Virus record (IMG/VR): IMGVR_UViG_3300030380_002146
Location: 1 to 60,277 of that record
DNA: 60,277 bases
From: a virus
Direction: 5' to 3' (one strand)
The stretch's first letter is position 1. Each line of letters begins with the position of its first letter. The notes under the pieces are model-generated. The model searched no databases. It had not been told where the DNA came from and was given only the letters and a program-made list of their open reading frames with translations. Positions 32,732 through 39,607 of this stretch are shown piece after piece. The position numbers were made by a program, and so were the translations under genes.

Positions 32732-33086
32732 ATTTTCTCACTGCTCTGAATGTGGAGAAAAACTAAAGAAAGTAAACCATAAAAGAACGAAGCCAGCACT
32801 ATGTGCTTCTTGTCGAGGCAATAAAGTCAGTGGGCACAGTGAGTTACGGCAGATGTTTTTAGAAATGCAAAAGAACCCTCCCCCTGCATCAGCTTACGAA
32901 GGACGATTCGAAGATGACCCAAGGGCTTTAAAAGAAATCGATAATGGTAAGGTTTTAAGAAAGCCAACAATAATTGAAAGTGGAGGAAGTAATCTTTCGG
33001 AAGTAATGATGCCTACGTCTAGCTATAAGCATAAAGTAGGATCAGCACGAGACGGTTTTCGATATAGAAGGAGAGAACTTAAATGA
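32724..33086 (+). CDS. Zinc-finger-like small protein
   Basis: 120 residues, AAGGAGGAAGTG site. N-terminal CSECGEKL...CASCRG gives two CxxC pairs, a small zinc-ribbon. The rest is basic and Pro-rich (FLEMQKNPPPASAYEGRFED) and ends GFRYRRRELK. Probable nucleic-acid or protein-binding adaptor; function unknown. Overlaps both neighbours by 4-8 bases. Confidence 0.62.
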   Translation: MDRFSHCSECGEKLKKVNHKRTKPALCASCRGNKVSGHSELRQMFLEMQKNPPPASAYEGRFEDDPRALKEIDNGKVLRKPTIIESGGSNLSEVMMPTSSYKHKVGSARDGFRYRRRELK

Positions 33087-33565
33087 AATGTTGGCATTGT
33101 GGATCGGATCTAATCTGGGGTGGCGATTGCGACCTAAACGAAGAAGATTATGAAGAGTTTTCTATGGCTACTAATCTTAGCTGTCCAAAATGTGGTTCAC
33201 ATGTAGACGTTTACTTACCAAGAAGAAAGGAAAATGAAATGGAAGAATCTGTAAAAAACGCATGGCTTGTAGAAATATATAGCCCTCAAGATGAGGAATG
33301 GGATTTAGTAAGAGCATACCCATCTACAAAGTTGGTAACTATAAATAGTGCAATGATGCACCCAGACCAACAAGAAGATATAAATGAAGCAAGGGCTTGT
33401 TTATTTTATACGCAGTTAAGTAAGAGAGATACATTCGCAGAGTATCGTTGGCGATTTGGCTATTTCAACGGATATAGTCATGAGATGCCTCAAAAAGAGT
33501 GGACATATAGAATTATCTATGACCCAATAACTAAAACAAAAGAGGAGGATCAAAATGAAACTTGA
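33083..33565 (+). CDS. Zinc-ribbon protein
   Basis: 160 residues. N-terminal CWHCG (residues 3-7) and CPKCG (~34-38) form a four-cysteine ribbon. The C-terminal domain starts at about residue 53, where an internal ATG with GAAAGGAAAATGAA could yield a second, zinc-free product. That domain contains VKNAWLVEIYSPQDEEWDLV and an aromatic core. Function unknown. Confidence 0.6.
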   Translation: MKCWHCGSDLIWGGDCDLNEEDYEEFSMATNLSCPKCGSHVDVYLPRRKENEMEESVKNAWLVEIYSPQDEEWDLVRAYPSTKLVTINSAMMHPDQQEDINEARACLFYTQLSKRDTFAEYRWRFGYFNGYSHEMPQKEWTYRIIYDPITKTKEEDQNET

Positions 33566-33758
33566 CCTTTCATCATATTATCGAATCAGGATAACTAACA
33601 GAGGAAATGGTGGTTCATCATACGTTGGTTCATTCAAAACAGAAGAAGAAGCTCAAAAGAGAATAGAGTTTTTACCAGCATATCAGCGAAACGATAACTT
33701 TTATTCAGTTAATGTAGAACACATGGAAGACATGTTATCTTACAGATTTAGCGATTAA
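33555..33758 (+). CDS. Small hypothetical protein
   Basis: 67 residues, overlapping the previous gene by 11 bases with GAGGAGG upstream. Pattern YYRIRITNRGNGGSSYVGSF, then EEEAQKRIEFLP, looks like a compact alpha/beta domain. The stop codon lies inside the next promoter module. Function unknown. Confidence 0.6.
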   Translation: MKLDLSSYYRIRITNRGNGGSSYVGSFKTEEEAQKRIEFLPAYQRNDNFYSVNVEHMEDMLSYRFSD

Positions 33759-33803
33759 AAACAGTAGTTTGTAATTTTATTGCCCCTTTTTGTACCTTAT
33801 ACT
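33756..33803 (+). promoter_or_regulatory. Recurrent promoter module, copy at 33.8 kb
   Basis: TAAAAACAG begins 42 bases before TATACT (33798-33803); TTTGTA at 33768 is 30 bases before it. TAGCGAT just upstream matches the copy at 28.6 kb. A leader AAATTAAAGAAAGG gives the ribosome site of the next gene. Confidence 0.7.
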
Positions 33804-33834
33804 TTAGTAAAGTTAAATTAAAGAAAGGTACAGT

Positions 33835-34008
33835 ATGTCGACTTACATAAAGAAACAAAAAGATCGTGAGTTAGTTCAGATTACGAACAAAGAAACGATT
33901 AAAGACTTACGAGATATTCAAGATATCTTAGTTAGTGAAACAGGTTTAGACCTCAGTTTACAAAATGTGGTAAACCACTTAATTAAAGAATACTTAAAAG
34001 AAAGATGA
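33835..34008 (+). CDS. Small RHH-like candidate DNA-binding protein (57 aa)
   Basis: Has its own promoter module and AGAAAGG site. The C-terminal half (DILVSETGLDLSLQNVVNHL then IKEYLKER) has the strand-helix-helix feel of a ribbon-helix-helix protein, which is a guess from pattern. Overlaps the next start (ATGA). Could be an early regulator. Confidence 0.55.
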   Translation: MSTYIKKQKDRELVQITNKETIKDLRDIQDILVSETGLDLSLQNVVNHLIKEYLKER

Positions 34009-34199
34009 GTATTTGTAGGTTATGTAACGAAGCTGAGGTTTCTCTACCTCGGCTTCGTCTAGGTTACAAAGTTTGTCTAAAGTGTGGGGAAAAAGATGCA
34101 CGTCAAGTTGTGCATACAATAGTTCCTTTGCATAAGTCAAATTATGTAGTAATATCAAACTATGACGAGTTAGTCAGCATCAATACAAAGGGAGGGTAG
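34005..34199 (+). CDS. DksA-like/C4 zinc-finger small protein
   Basis: 64 residues. CRLC (4-7) and CLKCGEKDAR (24-33) form a C4 zinc ribbon with the arrangement of small phage zinc-finger proteins (SLPRLRLGYKVCLKCGEK). The start of the gene contains a 12-bp near-perfect hairpin at 34028-34057. Might bind RNA polymerase like TraR/DksA relatives; inferred only from the finger. Confidence 0.6.
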   Translation: MSICRLCNEAEVSLPRLRLGYKVCLKCGEKDARQVVHTIVPLHKSNYVVISNYDELVSINTKGG

Positions 34200-34201
34200 C
34201 G

Positions 34202-34534
34202 ATGGCTTGGAAACAACTTGAAGAAGGTCATGGGTTCGGATATATGGAATATTGGGATCCTGAAGATTGGGCACACCCTGAACATCCTAAAGAAATTTTT
34301 CCAGACGGTGAAGACATGTCAGAAGAAGCATCTGCTGGACTTATGAACGCTCCAATGTATGGAGGTAATCGTTTTGAGGTTTATCAGTTTTTACATAAAG
34401 AAGAAGCTGATGGATCAAGAGACCTTGGAGATGGTTCTACAGAGTATTGGGAAAAGGGTGATATCTTATATACTTATGTCATTCACCATAAAGATGAAAC
34501 ATGGAACTTTTTCAGATATCGAAGGGAAATATAA
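34202..34534 (+). CDS. Hypothetical acidic protein
   Basis: 110 residues with many acidic and aromatic residues (GYMEYWDPEDWAHPEHPKEI). GGGAGG site. No domain recognised. Adjacent to the next gene with no gap, so translated as one unit. Confidence 0.58.
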   Translation: MAWKQLEEGHGFGYMEYWDPEDWAHPEHPKEIFPDGEDMSEEASAGLMNAPMYGGNRFEVYQFLHKEEADGSRDLGDGSTEYWEKGDILYTYVIHHKDETWNFFRYRREI

Positions 34535-34723
34535 ATGAAGCATACGTGGAAGATAACATATCCTGATGGAGAAATCGAGTTTTGGCACGATTCCGTCAGC
34601 GATGTTGTGCCAGAACTGGCTCGCCTACAAAAAATTCATAATGGTGGTGTTAGTATCGATCTACACCATACTCAAATAGTAGAGGATTTGGAGGATAATG
34701 ATGGCAAAGTTACGAAACATTAG
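34535..34723 (+). CDS. Small hypothetical protein
   Basis: 62 residues, starts right after the previous stop. MKHTWKITYPDGEIEFWHDS suggests a small beta-hairpin domain. Its tail overlaps the start of the zinc-binding gene that follows. Function unknown. Confidence 0.55.
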   Translation: MKHTWKITYPDGEIEFWHDSVSDVVPELARLQKIHNGGVSIDLHHTQIVEDLEDNDGKVTKH

Positions 34724-34949
34724 TGTCTACCATAACCTTACGGTCAATGCACCAAAAGGATCTTATGAGTGGACTAAGAAACTAGGGCAACAACATATTT
34801 GCCTGAATAAGCCGCAGTTGAAACAAACAACTTTATGTGGTAAACCAATGCTGGGTAATAATTATGCAAGTATCATTCCCCAAGCATACAAAACACAATG
34901 TTTAGAGTGTCAAAAACTTCTTTATCATTTCAATAAAGATAGGGCATAA
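34701..34949 (+). CDS. Cys-rich small protein
   Basis: 82 residues from ATG 34701; ATG 34698 is an alternative behind the same GGAGG. Cysteines at HICLNK, TLCGK and QCLECQK suggest zinc binding. The ending CLECQKLLYHF fits a small finger. Its stop lies just inside the promoter region at 34.96 kb. Confidence 0.58.
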   Translation: MAKLRNISVYHNLTVNAPKGSYEWTKKLGQQHICLNKPQLKQTTLCGKPMLGNNYASIIPQAYKTQCLECQKLLYHFNKDRA

Positions 34950-34959
34950 AAAACAAAAT

Positions 34960-35007
34960 ATAAGGCAATACTTTGTACTAGTAATGATATTTATTGCCTT
35001 ATATACT
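34960..35007 (+). promoter_or_regulatory. Promoter inside an 11-bp inverted repeat
   Basis: ATAAGGCAATA (34960-34970) and TATTGCCTTAT (34992-35002) are perfect inverted repeats 21 bases apart. TTTGTA (34972) and TATACT (35002-35007) have the same 30-base spacing as other copies of the module. The repeat overlaps the -10, as an operator would. Confidence 0.6.
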
Positions 35008-35050
35008 ATATCTAACTTAAATATTAACCTACAGACAGAAAGGAAGAATT

Positions 35051-36055
35051 ATGTCTCATAACGTAGAAACAATGGCTTGGGCAAATGCAAAGCCTTGGCA
35101 CGGTCTAGGTACAGAAGTATCAGACGATCTAACTCCAATCCAAATGCAAAAAGCTGCACAGCTTGATTGGACAGTAAGTAAGCGACCAGCATACACTATC
35201 AACGAACCAGAGTGGTCTGAACAGTGTGGCTTAATACAAGCCGAAGGTCATCACTTTATCGTAAGAGATAGCGATAACTCAGTTTTATCCCAATGTGGTA
35301 ACACTTACGTTCCTATCCAAAACAAAGACATCTTCGACTTCTTTGTGAAGTTTACCCAAGCAGGTCACATGAAAATGGAGACTGCTGGATCTTTACGAGA
35401 CGGTAAAGAAATCTGGGGTTTAGCCAAACTTGCCGACGACTTCGAGTTAGCAGGTGGCGACGAGGTCAAAGGTTATCTTCTCATCAACCAACCTCATGCT
35501 GCAGGTAAAGCAATGACGATCAAGTTTACACCAATCCGAGTTGTCTGCAACAATACTCTTACTATGGCATTACAAGGCGAAGGCACTGCACTTCGTATGC
35601 CACACGTCAAAGAGTTCGATGCTGATGTTCGTGCAGCAGCAGAAGAAGCACTTGGTCTTAGTAGTCAAGCAATATCCGACTTCAAAGAAAAAGCCGACTT
35701 CCTCGCTTCACGTCAGTTCAAGCAAGAGTCCGTACTCAACTACATCGCAGAACTTTATCAACCACAAATACTCGTGGACAAAGCCAAAGCGATTACCGAC
35801 GAAGAGTTCGTTATGCAGGAGAAGTTCAATGCTACTGCTACTCAAGTTCTTCAAAACATCGACCTAAGTCCAGGAGCAACAATGAAATCTGCCAAAGGTA
35901 CATGGTGGGGTGCATTGAATGGAGTGACGTATCTCGAAGACCACCAGCGAAGAGCAACTGCTGTCGGGAACGCACTTCATTCATCATGGTTCGGTGCAGG
36001 GGCTAACAGGAAAGCCAAAGCATTAGACAAAGCTATCGAGTATGCAAATGCTTAA
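35051..36055 (+). CDS. DUF932 family protein (phage/plasmid-like)
   Basis: 334 residues. The start HNVETMAWANAKPWHGLGTE and the core HIVRDSDNSVLSQCGNTY (read here as HFIVRDSDNSVLS) match DUF932/TIGR03299 proteins of phages and plasmids. Function of the family is unknown; some homologues sit near DNA-metabolism genes. The codon use is clearly C-richer (GAC, TTC, CTC, AAC) than its neighbours. It has its own promoter module and AGAAAGGAAG site and is followed by a strong terminator, so it is probably a strongly expressed single-gene unit. Confidence 0.82.
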   Translation: MSHNVETMAWANAKPWHGLGTEVSDDLTPIQMQKAAQLDWTVSKRPAYTINEPEWSEQCGLIQAEGHHFIVRDSDNSVLSQCGNTYVPIQNKDIFDFFVKFTQAGHMKMETAGSLRDGKEIWGLAKLADDFELAGGDEVKGYLLINQPHAAGKAMTIKFTPIRVVCNNTLTMALQGEGTALRMPHVKEFDADVRAAAEEALGLSSQAISDFKEKADFLASRQFKQESVLNYIAELYQPQILVDKAKAITDEEFVMQEKFNATATQVLQNIDLSPGATMKSAKGTWWGALNGVTYLEDHQRRATAVGNALHSSWFGAGANRKAKALDKAIEYANA

Positions 36056-36151
36056 CGATCATTCGTTTATGGAGTATGTCCAGTTTCTACTGGACATCTT
36101 CATTCTGGTGGCGACCTAAGAGTCCTTCATCATCATATCTTTCTTACTTTC

Positions 36152-36182
36152 ACCCCATGGCTTTTTGCCGTGGGGTTTTTCT
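36152..36182 (+). terminator. Rho-independent terminator after DUF932 gene
   Basis: ACCCCATGGC, loop TTTTT, GCCGTGGGGT then TTTTCTTT. Ten base pairs with one G-T wobble. Confidence 0.88.
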
Positions 36183-36199
36183 TTGCATGGCTGTATTGT

Positions 36200-36243
36200 T
36201 TGACAGACTCGCTTCGTGTTACAAGAACAATAGAGTCAGTCAA
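36200..36243. repeat. Imperfect inverted repeat in spacer
   Basis: TTGACAGACTC (36200-36210) and GAGTCAGTCAA (36233-36243) pair in 10 of 11 positions. The same TGACTGACTC word recurs in the spacers at 38.3, 38.86, 38.96 and 39.67 kb. Confidence 0.6.
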
Positions 36244-36252
36244 CCAAGGCAT

Positions 36253-36300
36253 AAAAAACAGTATTTTGTAGTATAAATCGCCTTTTTCCCTTTATATACT
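36253..36300 (+). promoter_or_regulatory. Recurrent promoter module, copy at 36.3 kb
   Basis: AAAAAACA begins 42 bases before TATACT (36295-36300); TTTGTA at 36265 is 30 bases before it. Followed by AATTTTAGAAAGG and the gene at 36335. Confidence 0.7.
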
Positions 36301-36334
36301 ATACTTACGTTAAATTTTAGAAAGGTAGAAAGAA

Positions 36335-36565
36335 ATGACAAAATTAACAGTAAAAAGTGTTGAGTTCATAGACCCAGCAACAATAACTAGCGAATACTTC
36401 AAGGTTTGCGTTTTTATTCCAGCAAAGCCAGAAGCTAGAGAAGTAGAGTTTTCTACAATCTTCGATAACTTTAAGAAAGCTGCGATTGCCTGCGATAGAT
36501 GGTCAGAGGCTCTTGCAAAATACGATTCTGCGAAATATACATTTTGTGTGAAGGAGGTCAAGTAA
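36335..36565 (+). CDS. Small hypothetical protein
   Basis: 76 residues with own promoter module. Mixed alpha/beta (VKSVEFIDPATITSEYFKVC; FKKAAIACDRWSEALAKYD). Two cysteines but no finger pattern. Overlaps the next start by one base behind AAGGAGG. Function unknown. Confidence 0.6.
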   Translation: MTKLTVKSVEFIDPATITSEYFKVCVFIPAKPEAREVEFSTIFDNFKKAAIACDRWSEALAKYDSAKYTFCVKEVK

Positions 36566-36846
36566 TGAATATTCAAGAACAAGAAGAGCGTGATTTTATT
36601 TACGCATCACGTCAAGATTGGGATCGAGCCGAGGCTAGAGAAATCGGCTCCCAAAATCCTGATAGACCTTACATCAGTACAGGTAACGATGTTTGGCACG
36701 TTAATCCATTTTGGGGTAAATATGATGAGTTTGGTAATCCTTTGCGAAAAGAAGCCCCTCATTCTCGTATTCGTCACCCAGAAGATTGTGATGACGAGGA
36801 TGATGAAGAACTTGTAAAACAACTAATGAGTGAGGAAAATATATAA
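36565..36846 (+). CDS. Hypothetical acidic protein
   Basis: 93 residues; start ATG 36565 preferred over 36499 because of AAGGAGG and the one-base overlap. Highly charged, with an acidic C-terminus (EDCDDEDDEELVKQLMSEEN). No domain recognised. Confidence 0.6.
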   Translation: MNIQEQEERDFIYASRQDWDRAEAREIGSQNPDRPYISTGNDVWHVNPFWGKYDEFGNPLRKEAPHSRIRHPEDCDDEDDEELVKQLMSEENI

Positions 36847-37112
36847 TGTATGCACTTTATGCACACCGTGAGGGAATGACTAATATCTTTATCAGGACAT
36901 TCCCTCGTCTTGATATGATGGGTTCGTCTACTATCGAAATGGGTTCTGGTTCATATAGCGATGAATTCCATTCCTTCCCTGAAGCCTATGAACCATTCGC
37001 CCTTAATCTTAGAACTGGTGATCTCTTATGGTTTACTGATAATCCTTGGGTTCTTGTAGAAGATGAAGAGATTCGTCAATCCTTCTTTTCTAGCTTTTCC
37101 TGTTTCGACTAA
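36846..37112 (+). CDS. Hypothetical protein
   Basis: 88 residues, one-base overlap with the previous gene. MYALYAHREGMTNIFIRTF and an aromatic C-terminus. A 9-bp hairpin (GAGGGAATG / CATTCCCTC, 36870-36906) sits just after its start and could modulate translation. Followed by a terminator. Function unknown. Confidence 0.57.
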   Translation: MYALYAHREGMTNIFIRTFPRLDMMGSSTIEMGSGSYSDEFHSFPEAYEPFALNLRTGDLLWFTDNPWVLVEDEEIRQSFFSSFSCFD

Positions 37113-37122
37113 CTATCTATAT

Positions 37123-37152
37123 ATTGGGGCGAAATGCCCCAATGTTCTTTTT
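37123..37152 (+). terminator. Rho-independent terminator
   Basis: ATTGGGGC, loop GAAAT, GCCCCAAT, then GTTCTTTTT. Ends the last early operon before the second iteron element. Confidence 0.85.
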
Positions 37153-37186
37153 AAACACTTTGCTTGTCTGAATGAAGTAAAGTGCC

Positions 37187-37210
37187 GTCATAATGTCATA
37201 ATCTCATAAT
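37187..37210 (-). repeat. 8-bp iteron-like tandem triplet, copy 2
   Basis: On the minus strand: ATTATGAG, ATTATGAC, ATTATGAC (plus strand GTCATAAT, GTCATAAT, CTCATAAT). Matches the triplet at 17815-17838 in inverted orientation. Confidence 0.65.
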
Positions 37211-37297
37211 ATCTTCTGTAATGCTCTGTAGACCTTGAATCATGGTTATGATATTTGTTTTTACAATATCATATATGTAATGATAGATAAAGGGTCG
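37195..37297 (-). repeat. Conserved ~100-bp intergenic element, copy 2
   Basis: Inverted relative of 17738-17838 with the same three blocks in order; the outer block starts are 84 bases apart. A 12-base insertion separates the first two blocks here. It lies in a 291-bp gene-free spacer between the early terminator and the TerS promoter. Confidence 0.75.
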
Positions 37298-37345
37298 GGA
37301 GAATCATTTTTCATTTTTGTAAATAAAACTCACTGTATATTGTTA

Positions 37346-37374
37346 TTGCGTAGGGTTAGATTTGGTGTTATGCT
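37346..37374 (+). promoter_or_regulatory. Sigma70-like promoter for TerS operon
   Basis: TTGCGT (37346-37351), 17-base spacer, TATGCT (37369-37374). AAAGGAG and the TerS ATG follow at 37404. Confidence 0.5.
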
Positions 37375-37403
37375 TCATGTGAAAGTAAGAAAAGGAGAAT
37401 TGT

Positions 37404-37982
37404 ATGAAAGATCTTGAGTATACTCCACTTTTGCCTAGTGAGTGTGGCAATTACTGGATTGCTCCCGATGGTAAGAGACATCGTCCACTACTTCCAAAGC
37501 ACAAAAAGTTCTGTAGATTGTATGTTGAAGGAATGTCTGCTGCTGCAGCAGCACGAAAGTCAGGCTTTACGAAAAGCATGATTGGCTCAAAAGTTCAAGG
37601 TTCTGCAATGTTGAGGACAAACCCACTTATAGCAAACTTCATTATAGAACTTTTGGATAAGCAGAGAGAACGAGCAGATGTTTCGGTTGACTCGCATCTA
37701 ACAGAATTATCCCATTTGCGTGACGAAGCCAAGGATACAGGGCAAATTGCTGCAGCCATCTCAGCCGAGGTTAATCGTGGCAAGGTCGCAGGGCTTTATA
37801 TTGATCGCAAAGAGGTCATGGTCTCAAAGGTTGAAACAATGAGTTCCGAAGACCTGATATCCAGGATACAACAATTAGTTGATGGCAGCAACATGAAAGT
37901 AGTGAACCATGTACCAGACAGAGAAGACATTATATCAAGCAATGAAGAAAAACTTACCGAGGGTTCATTGGCAAAGAGTTGA
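37404..37982 (+). CDS. terS: Terminase small subunit (TerS)
   Basis: 192 residues. The DNA-binding N-terminal domain is LPKHKKFCRLYVEGMSAAAAARKSGF (in pieces: residues 30-54), then SMIGSKVQGSAMLRTNPLI, which matches Terminase_2-type small subunits. The C-terminal helices (HLTELSHLRDEAKDTGQ; AISAEVNRGKVAGLYIDRK) fit oligomerisation. It recognises the packaging site and feeds TerL. It is 3.3 kb away from TerL, with small genes between. The packaging site may lie nearby, perhaps in the adjacent element. AAAGGAG precedes the ATG. Confidence 0.82.
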   Translation: MKDLEYTPLLPSECGNYWIAPDGKRHRPLLPKHKKFCRLYVEGMSAAAAARKSGFTKSMIGSKVQGSAMLRTNPLIANFIIELLDKQRERADVSVDSHLTELSHLRDEAKDTGQIAAAISAEVNRGKVAGLYIDRKEVMVSKVETMSSEDLISRIQQLVDGSNMKVVNHVPDREDIISSNEEKLTEGSLAKS

Positions 37983-38316
37983 GACTGGAGCATTATCAAC
38001 TGGTGTTCCTGACGTCAATGGCTGTTGGCAAGGGTCAGAGTTTTGGATTGAACTCAAGATAGGAGTCATTCAATCAGCCAAGCTATCCCCACAGCAATGT
38101 GCATGGCACATGAGACGTGCTTCATCAGGGGGAGTAAGTTGGATATTTGCAAGCGACCCATCATCACGCAAACTTTGGATGGTATCAGGCAATCAATCAG
38201 TCAACCTCAGAAACAAGAGCCTGGATTCATCACTCTCTGTTCATCACTATAGCCAACCGTATGATTGGAAAGCGATATTAGAACAGTTTTGCTTGACTGA
38301 CCGACTGACTGTCTGA
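37909..38316 (+). CDS. VRR-NUC / PD-(D/E)XK nuclease
   Basis: 135 residues. Nuclease core: RVETGALSTGVPDVNGCW with D35, then EFWIELKIG with E48 and K50, and LSPQQCAWH (59-67), the classic VRR-NUC layout. It probably resolves branched DNA before packaging or processes ends. The start at 37909 keeps the conserved TLYQAMKKNL helix and overlaps TerS by 74 bases; ATG 37942 is an alternative. The final codons are written over a TGAC repeat. Confidence 0.78.
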   Translation: MYQTEKTLYQAMKKNLPRVHWQRVETGALSTGVPDVNGCWQGSEFWIELKIGVIQSAKLSPQQCAWHMRRASSGGVSWIFASDPSSRKLWMVSGNQSVNLRNKSLDSSLSVHHYSQPYDWKAILEQFCLTDRLTV

Positions 38317-38327
38317 TTGATTGACTC
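38294..38327 (+). repeat. TGAC-type repeat cluster, copy 1
   Basis: TTGACTGACCGACTGACTGT followed by CTGATTGATTGACTC: degenerate tandem GACT/TGAT units spanning the end of the nuclease gene and the spacer. Confidence 0.65.
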
Positions 38328-38352
38328 AAGGAAATAGCGATTTTGTATACAT

Positions 38353-38399
38353 AAAAAACATTTAGTTTGTACTTTACTTTCGTAATATTGTACTATACT
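38353..38399 (+). promoter_or_regulatory. Recurrent promoter module, copy at 38.4 kb
   Basis: ATACATAAAAAACA then TTTGTA (38366) and TATACT (38394-38399); AAAAAACA lies 41 bases before TATACT. Followed by a 50-base leader with AGAAAGG. Confidence 0.68.
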
Positions 38400-38454
38400 A
38401 TATAATGATAATCGTAATTAAGCGTTTATACAGAAAGTAGAAAGGTCCAGTAAA

Positions 38455-38805
38455 ATGGCAAAAACTCAAAAGAAGGTCAACGCTTCCAAGTCAGTTGAAA
38501 AAGTAGAAGCTCCAAAGTTAGCAGTAGTATCACCAGTTGGAAACTCTGGTATACCTCGTCCAGCTAAGTCAGGCTTCGATATTCGCAAAGTAACATTATT
38601 AACCAAGACTATTGAAAATCGTAAGATTGCTGGTCAGGCTATGATTATCCTGAATACGCTCGAGGCTCTTGGTGGTTCTGCTACTCAAAAAGATGTAGTT
38701 GATAACCTTATCGCTAATGGTCTTGCGACTGTCCAAACTCCAAAGCGTATCTATGATTTCTATCGTAAGATGCTCGTCGAAGCTGAATATATCAAGCTTG
38801 ACTAA
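38455..38805 (+). CDS. Winged-helix-like protein, paralogue of 39852
   Basis: 116 residues. N-terminal basic tail (KKVNASKSVEKVEAPK) with the motif GIPRPAKSG. The C-terminal half (ILNTLEALGGSATQKDVVDN, then KRIYDFYRKMLVEAEYI) resembles a winged helix. It aligns by eye with the protein at 39852-40232 (GIPAPSKGS, LDNLGGTASKAEIL, RIWAFYRQRLMAEG). Possible DNA-binding or nucleoid-like protein. It stands alone between a promoter module and a strong terminator. Confidence 0.6.
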   Translation: MAKTQKKVNASKSVEKVEAPKLAVVSPVGNSGIPRPAKSGFDIRKVTLLTKTIENRKIAGQAMIILNTLEALGGSATQKDVVDNLIANGLATVQTPKRIYDFYRKMLVEAEYIKLD

Positions 38806-38814
38806 CCTCTCTTT

Positions 38815-38842
38815 GAAACCAGCTTCGGCTGGTTTCTTTTTC
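38815..38842 (+). terminator. Rho-independent terminator with TTCG loop
   Basis: GAAACCAGC, TTCG tetraloop, GCTGGTTTC, then TTTTTC. Perfect nine-base-pair stem. Confidence 0.92.
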
Positions 38843-38855
38843 ATCATCGTATTGC

Positions 38856-38870
38856 TTGACTGACTCGTCA
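38856..38870 (+). repeat. TGAC-type repeat, copy 2
   Basis: TTGACTGACTCGTCA; the same 15-base word, with one extra TGAC unit, occurs at 38957-38975. Lies in the spacer after the TTCG terminator. Confidence 0.6.
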
Positions 38871-38956
38871 TCATACCTTTCATCATCATAGCCACTCACA
38901 TATACTTTTGAACTTTACTTTTATTTATGAATGACTGAACTGTATGTACTCTGTGA

Positions 38957-38975
38957 TTGACTGACTGACTCGTCA
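38957..38975 (+). repeat. TGAC-type repeat, copy 3
   Basis: TTGACTGACTGACTCGTCA, differing from copy 2 by one additional TGAC unit. Sits directly upstream of the promoter module at 38990. Confidence 0.6.
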
Positions 38976-38989
38976 AGTATTGTATACAT

Positions 38990-39038
38990 AACAAACAGTT
39001 TTGACTCAGTATTCTTTTTAAATTTCCTAGGCTATAGT
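38990..39038 (+). promoter_or_regulatory. Recurrent promoter module, variant copy at 39.0 kb
   Basis: GTATACATAACAAACAG, then TTGACT, and TATAGT (39033-39038) about 43 bases after the AACAAACA start. A weaker match to the consensus, followed by AAATTAACTTAGTAAAGG and the gene at 39072. Confidence 0.55.
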
Positions 39039-39071
39039 TAGTTATAAATTAACTTAGTAAAGGTAAAGTAA

Positions 39072-39404
39072 ATGGCTTATTTCAATAAATTGGTAAAAAA
39101 TATATTTAATGCGTGGTCTGATTCTAATCTTAATATCGTTTATGAATATACTCCTAGTTATGATACGTGTGGGTCTGGTGTTCCAACTTGCATGTGGGCT
39201 GACGTTGGTCAAAACTGTAATATAACTATAATCCGTTCCCCTTGGCAATCCCTTCCTGGTCACTATGATTGTATGCTTCATATTACTAATATGGATGATG
39301 ATGGTGGTCCTATTACTAAATCTTATTATATAGCTTCTTCCGATGATTACGATGAGGCTGAAAAAGCTCTTCTCATTGAGTTGTTGTTATGGGTGGAGGT
39401 ATGA
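39072..39404 (+). CDS. Hypothetical protein
   Basis: 110 residues. A small Cys-containing beta-rich domain (TCGSGVPTCMWADVGQNC) and an acidic C-terminal helix (DDYDEAEKALLIELLLW). No family recognised. Overlaps the next gene's start (ATGA). Confidence 0.57.
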   Translation: MAYFNKLVKNIFNAWSDSNLNIVYEYTPSYDTCGSGVPTCMWADVGQNCNITIIRSPWQSLPGHYDCMLHITNMDDDGGPITKSYYIASSDDYDEAEKALLIELLLWVEV

Positions 39405-39607
39405 TAAAATTCGTATTAGAACTGCTCGGTATTAGTGGTCTCTTCCTCGTTTGGTGTGGCTTGCACTTTGCAGTTATTCCAATTATTGAACAGGGTTGGA
39501 ATGACCCTGTTACTCATGTGCTGTTCCTCGGAATAGGTTTGATTGGTCTGTTAGTAGTCATCATGGTTCTACTCTTCCCCTTCCTTCATGGTACTTCATC
39601 ATCATAA
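39401..39607 (+). CDS. Small two-TM membrane protein
   Basis: 68 residues from ATG 39401; ATG 39389 is an alternative. Two hydrophobic segments: LELLGISGLFLVWCGLHFAV and VLFLGIGLIGLLVVIMVLLF. Could be an inner-membrane host-interaction or superinfection-exclusion protein; only topology supports this. Confidence 0.55.
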   Translation: MIKFVLELLGISGLFLVWCGLHFAVIPIIEQGWNDPVTHVLFLGIGLIGLLVVIMVLLFPFLHGTSSS

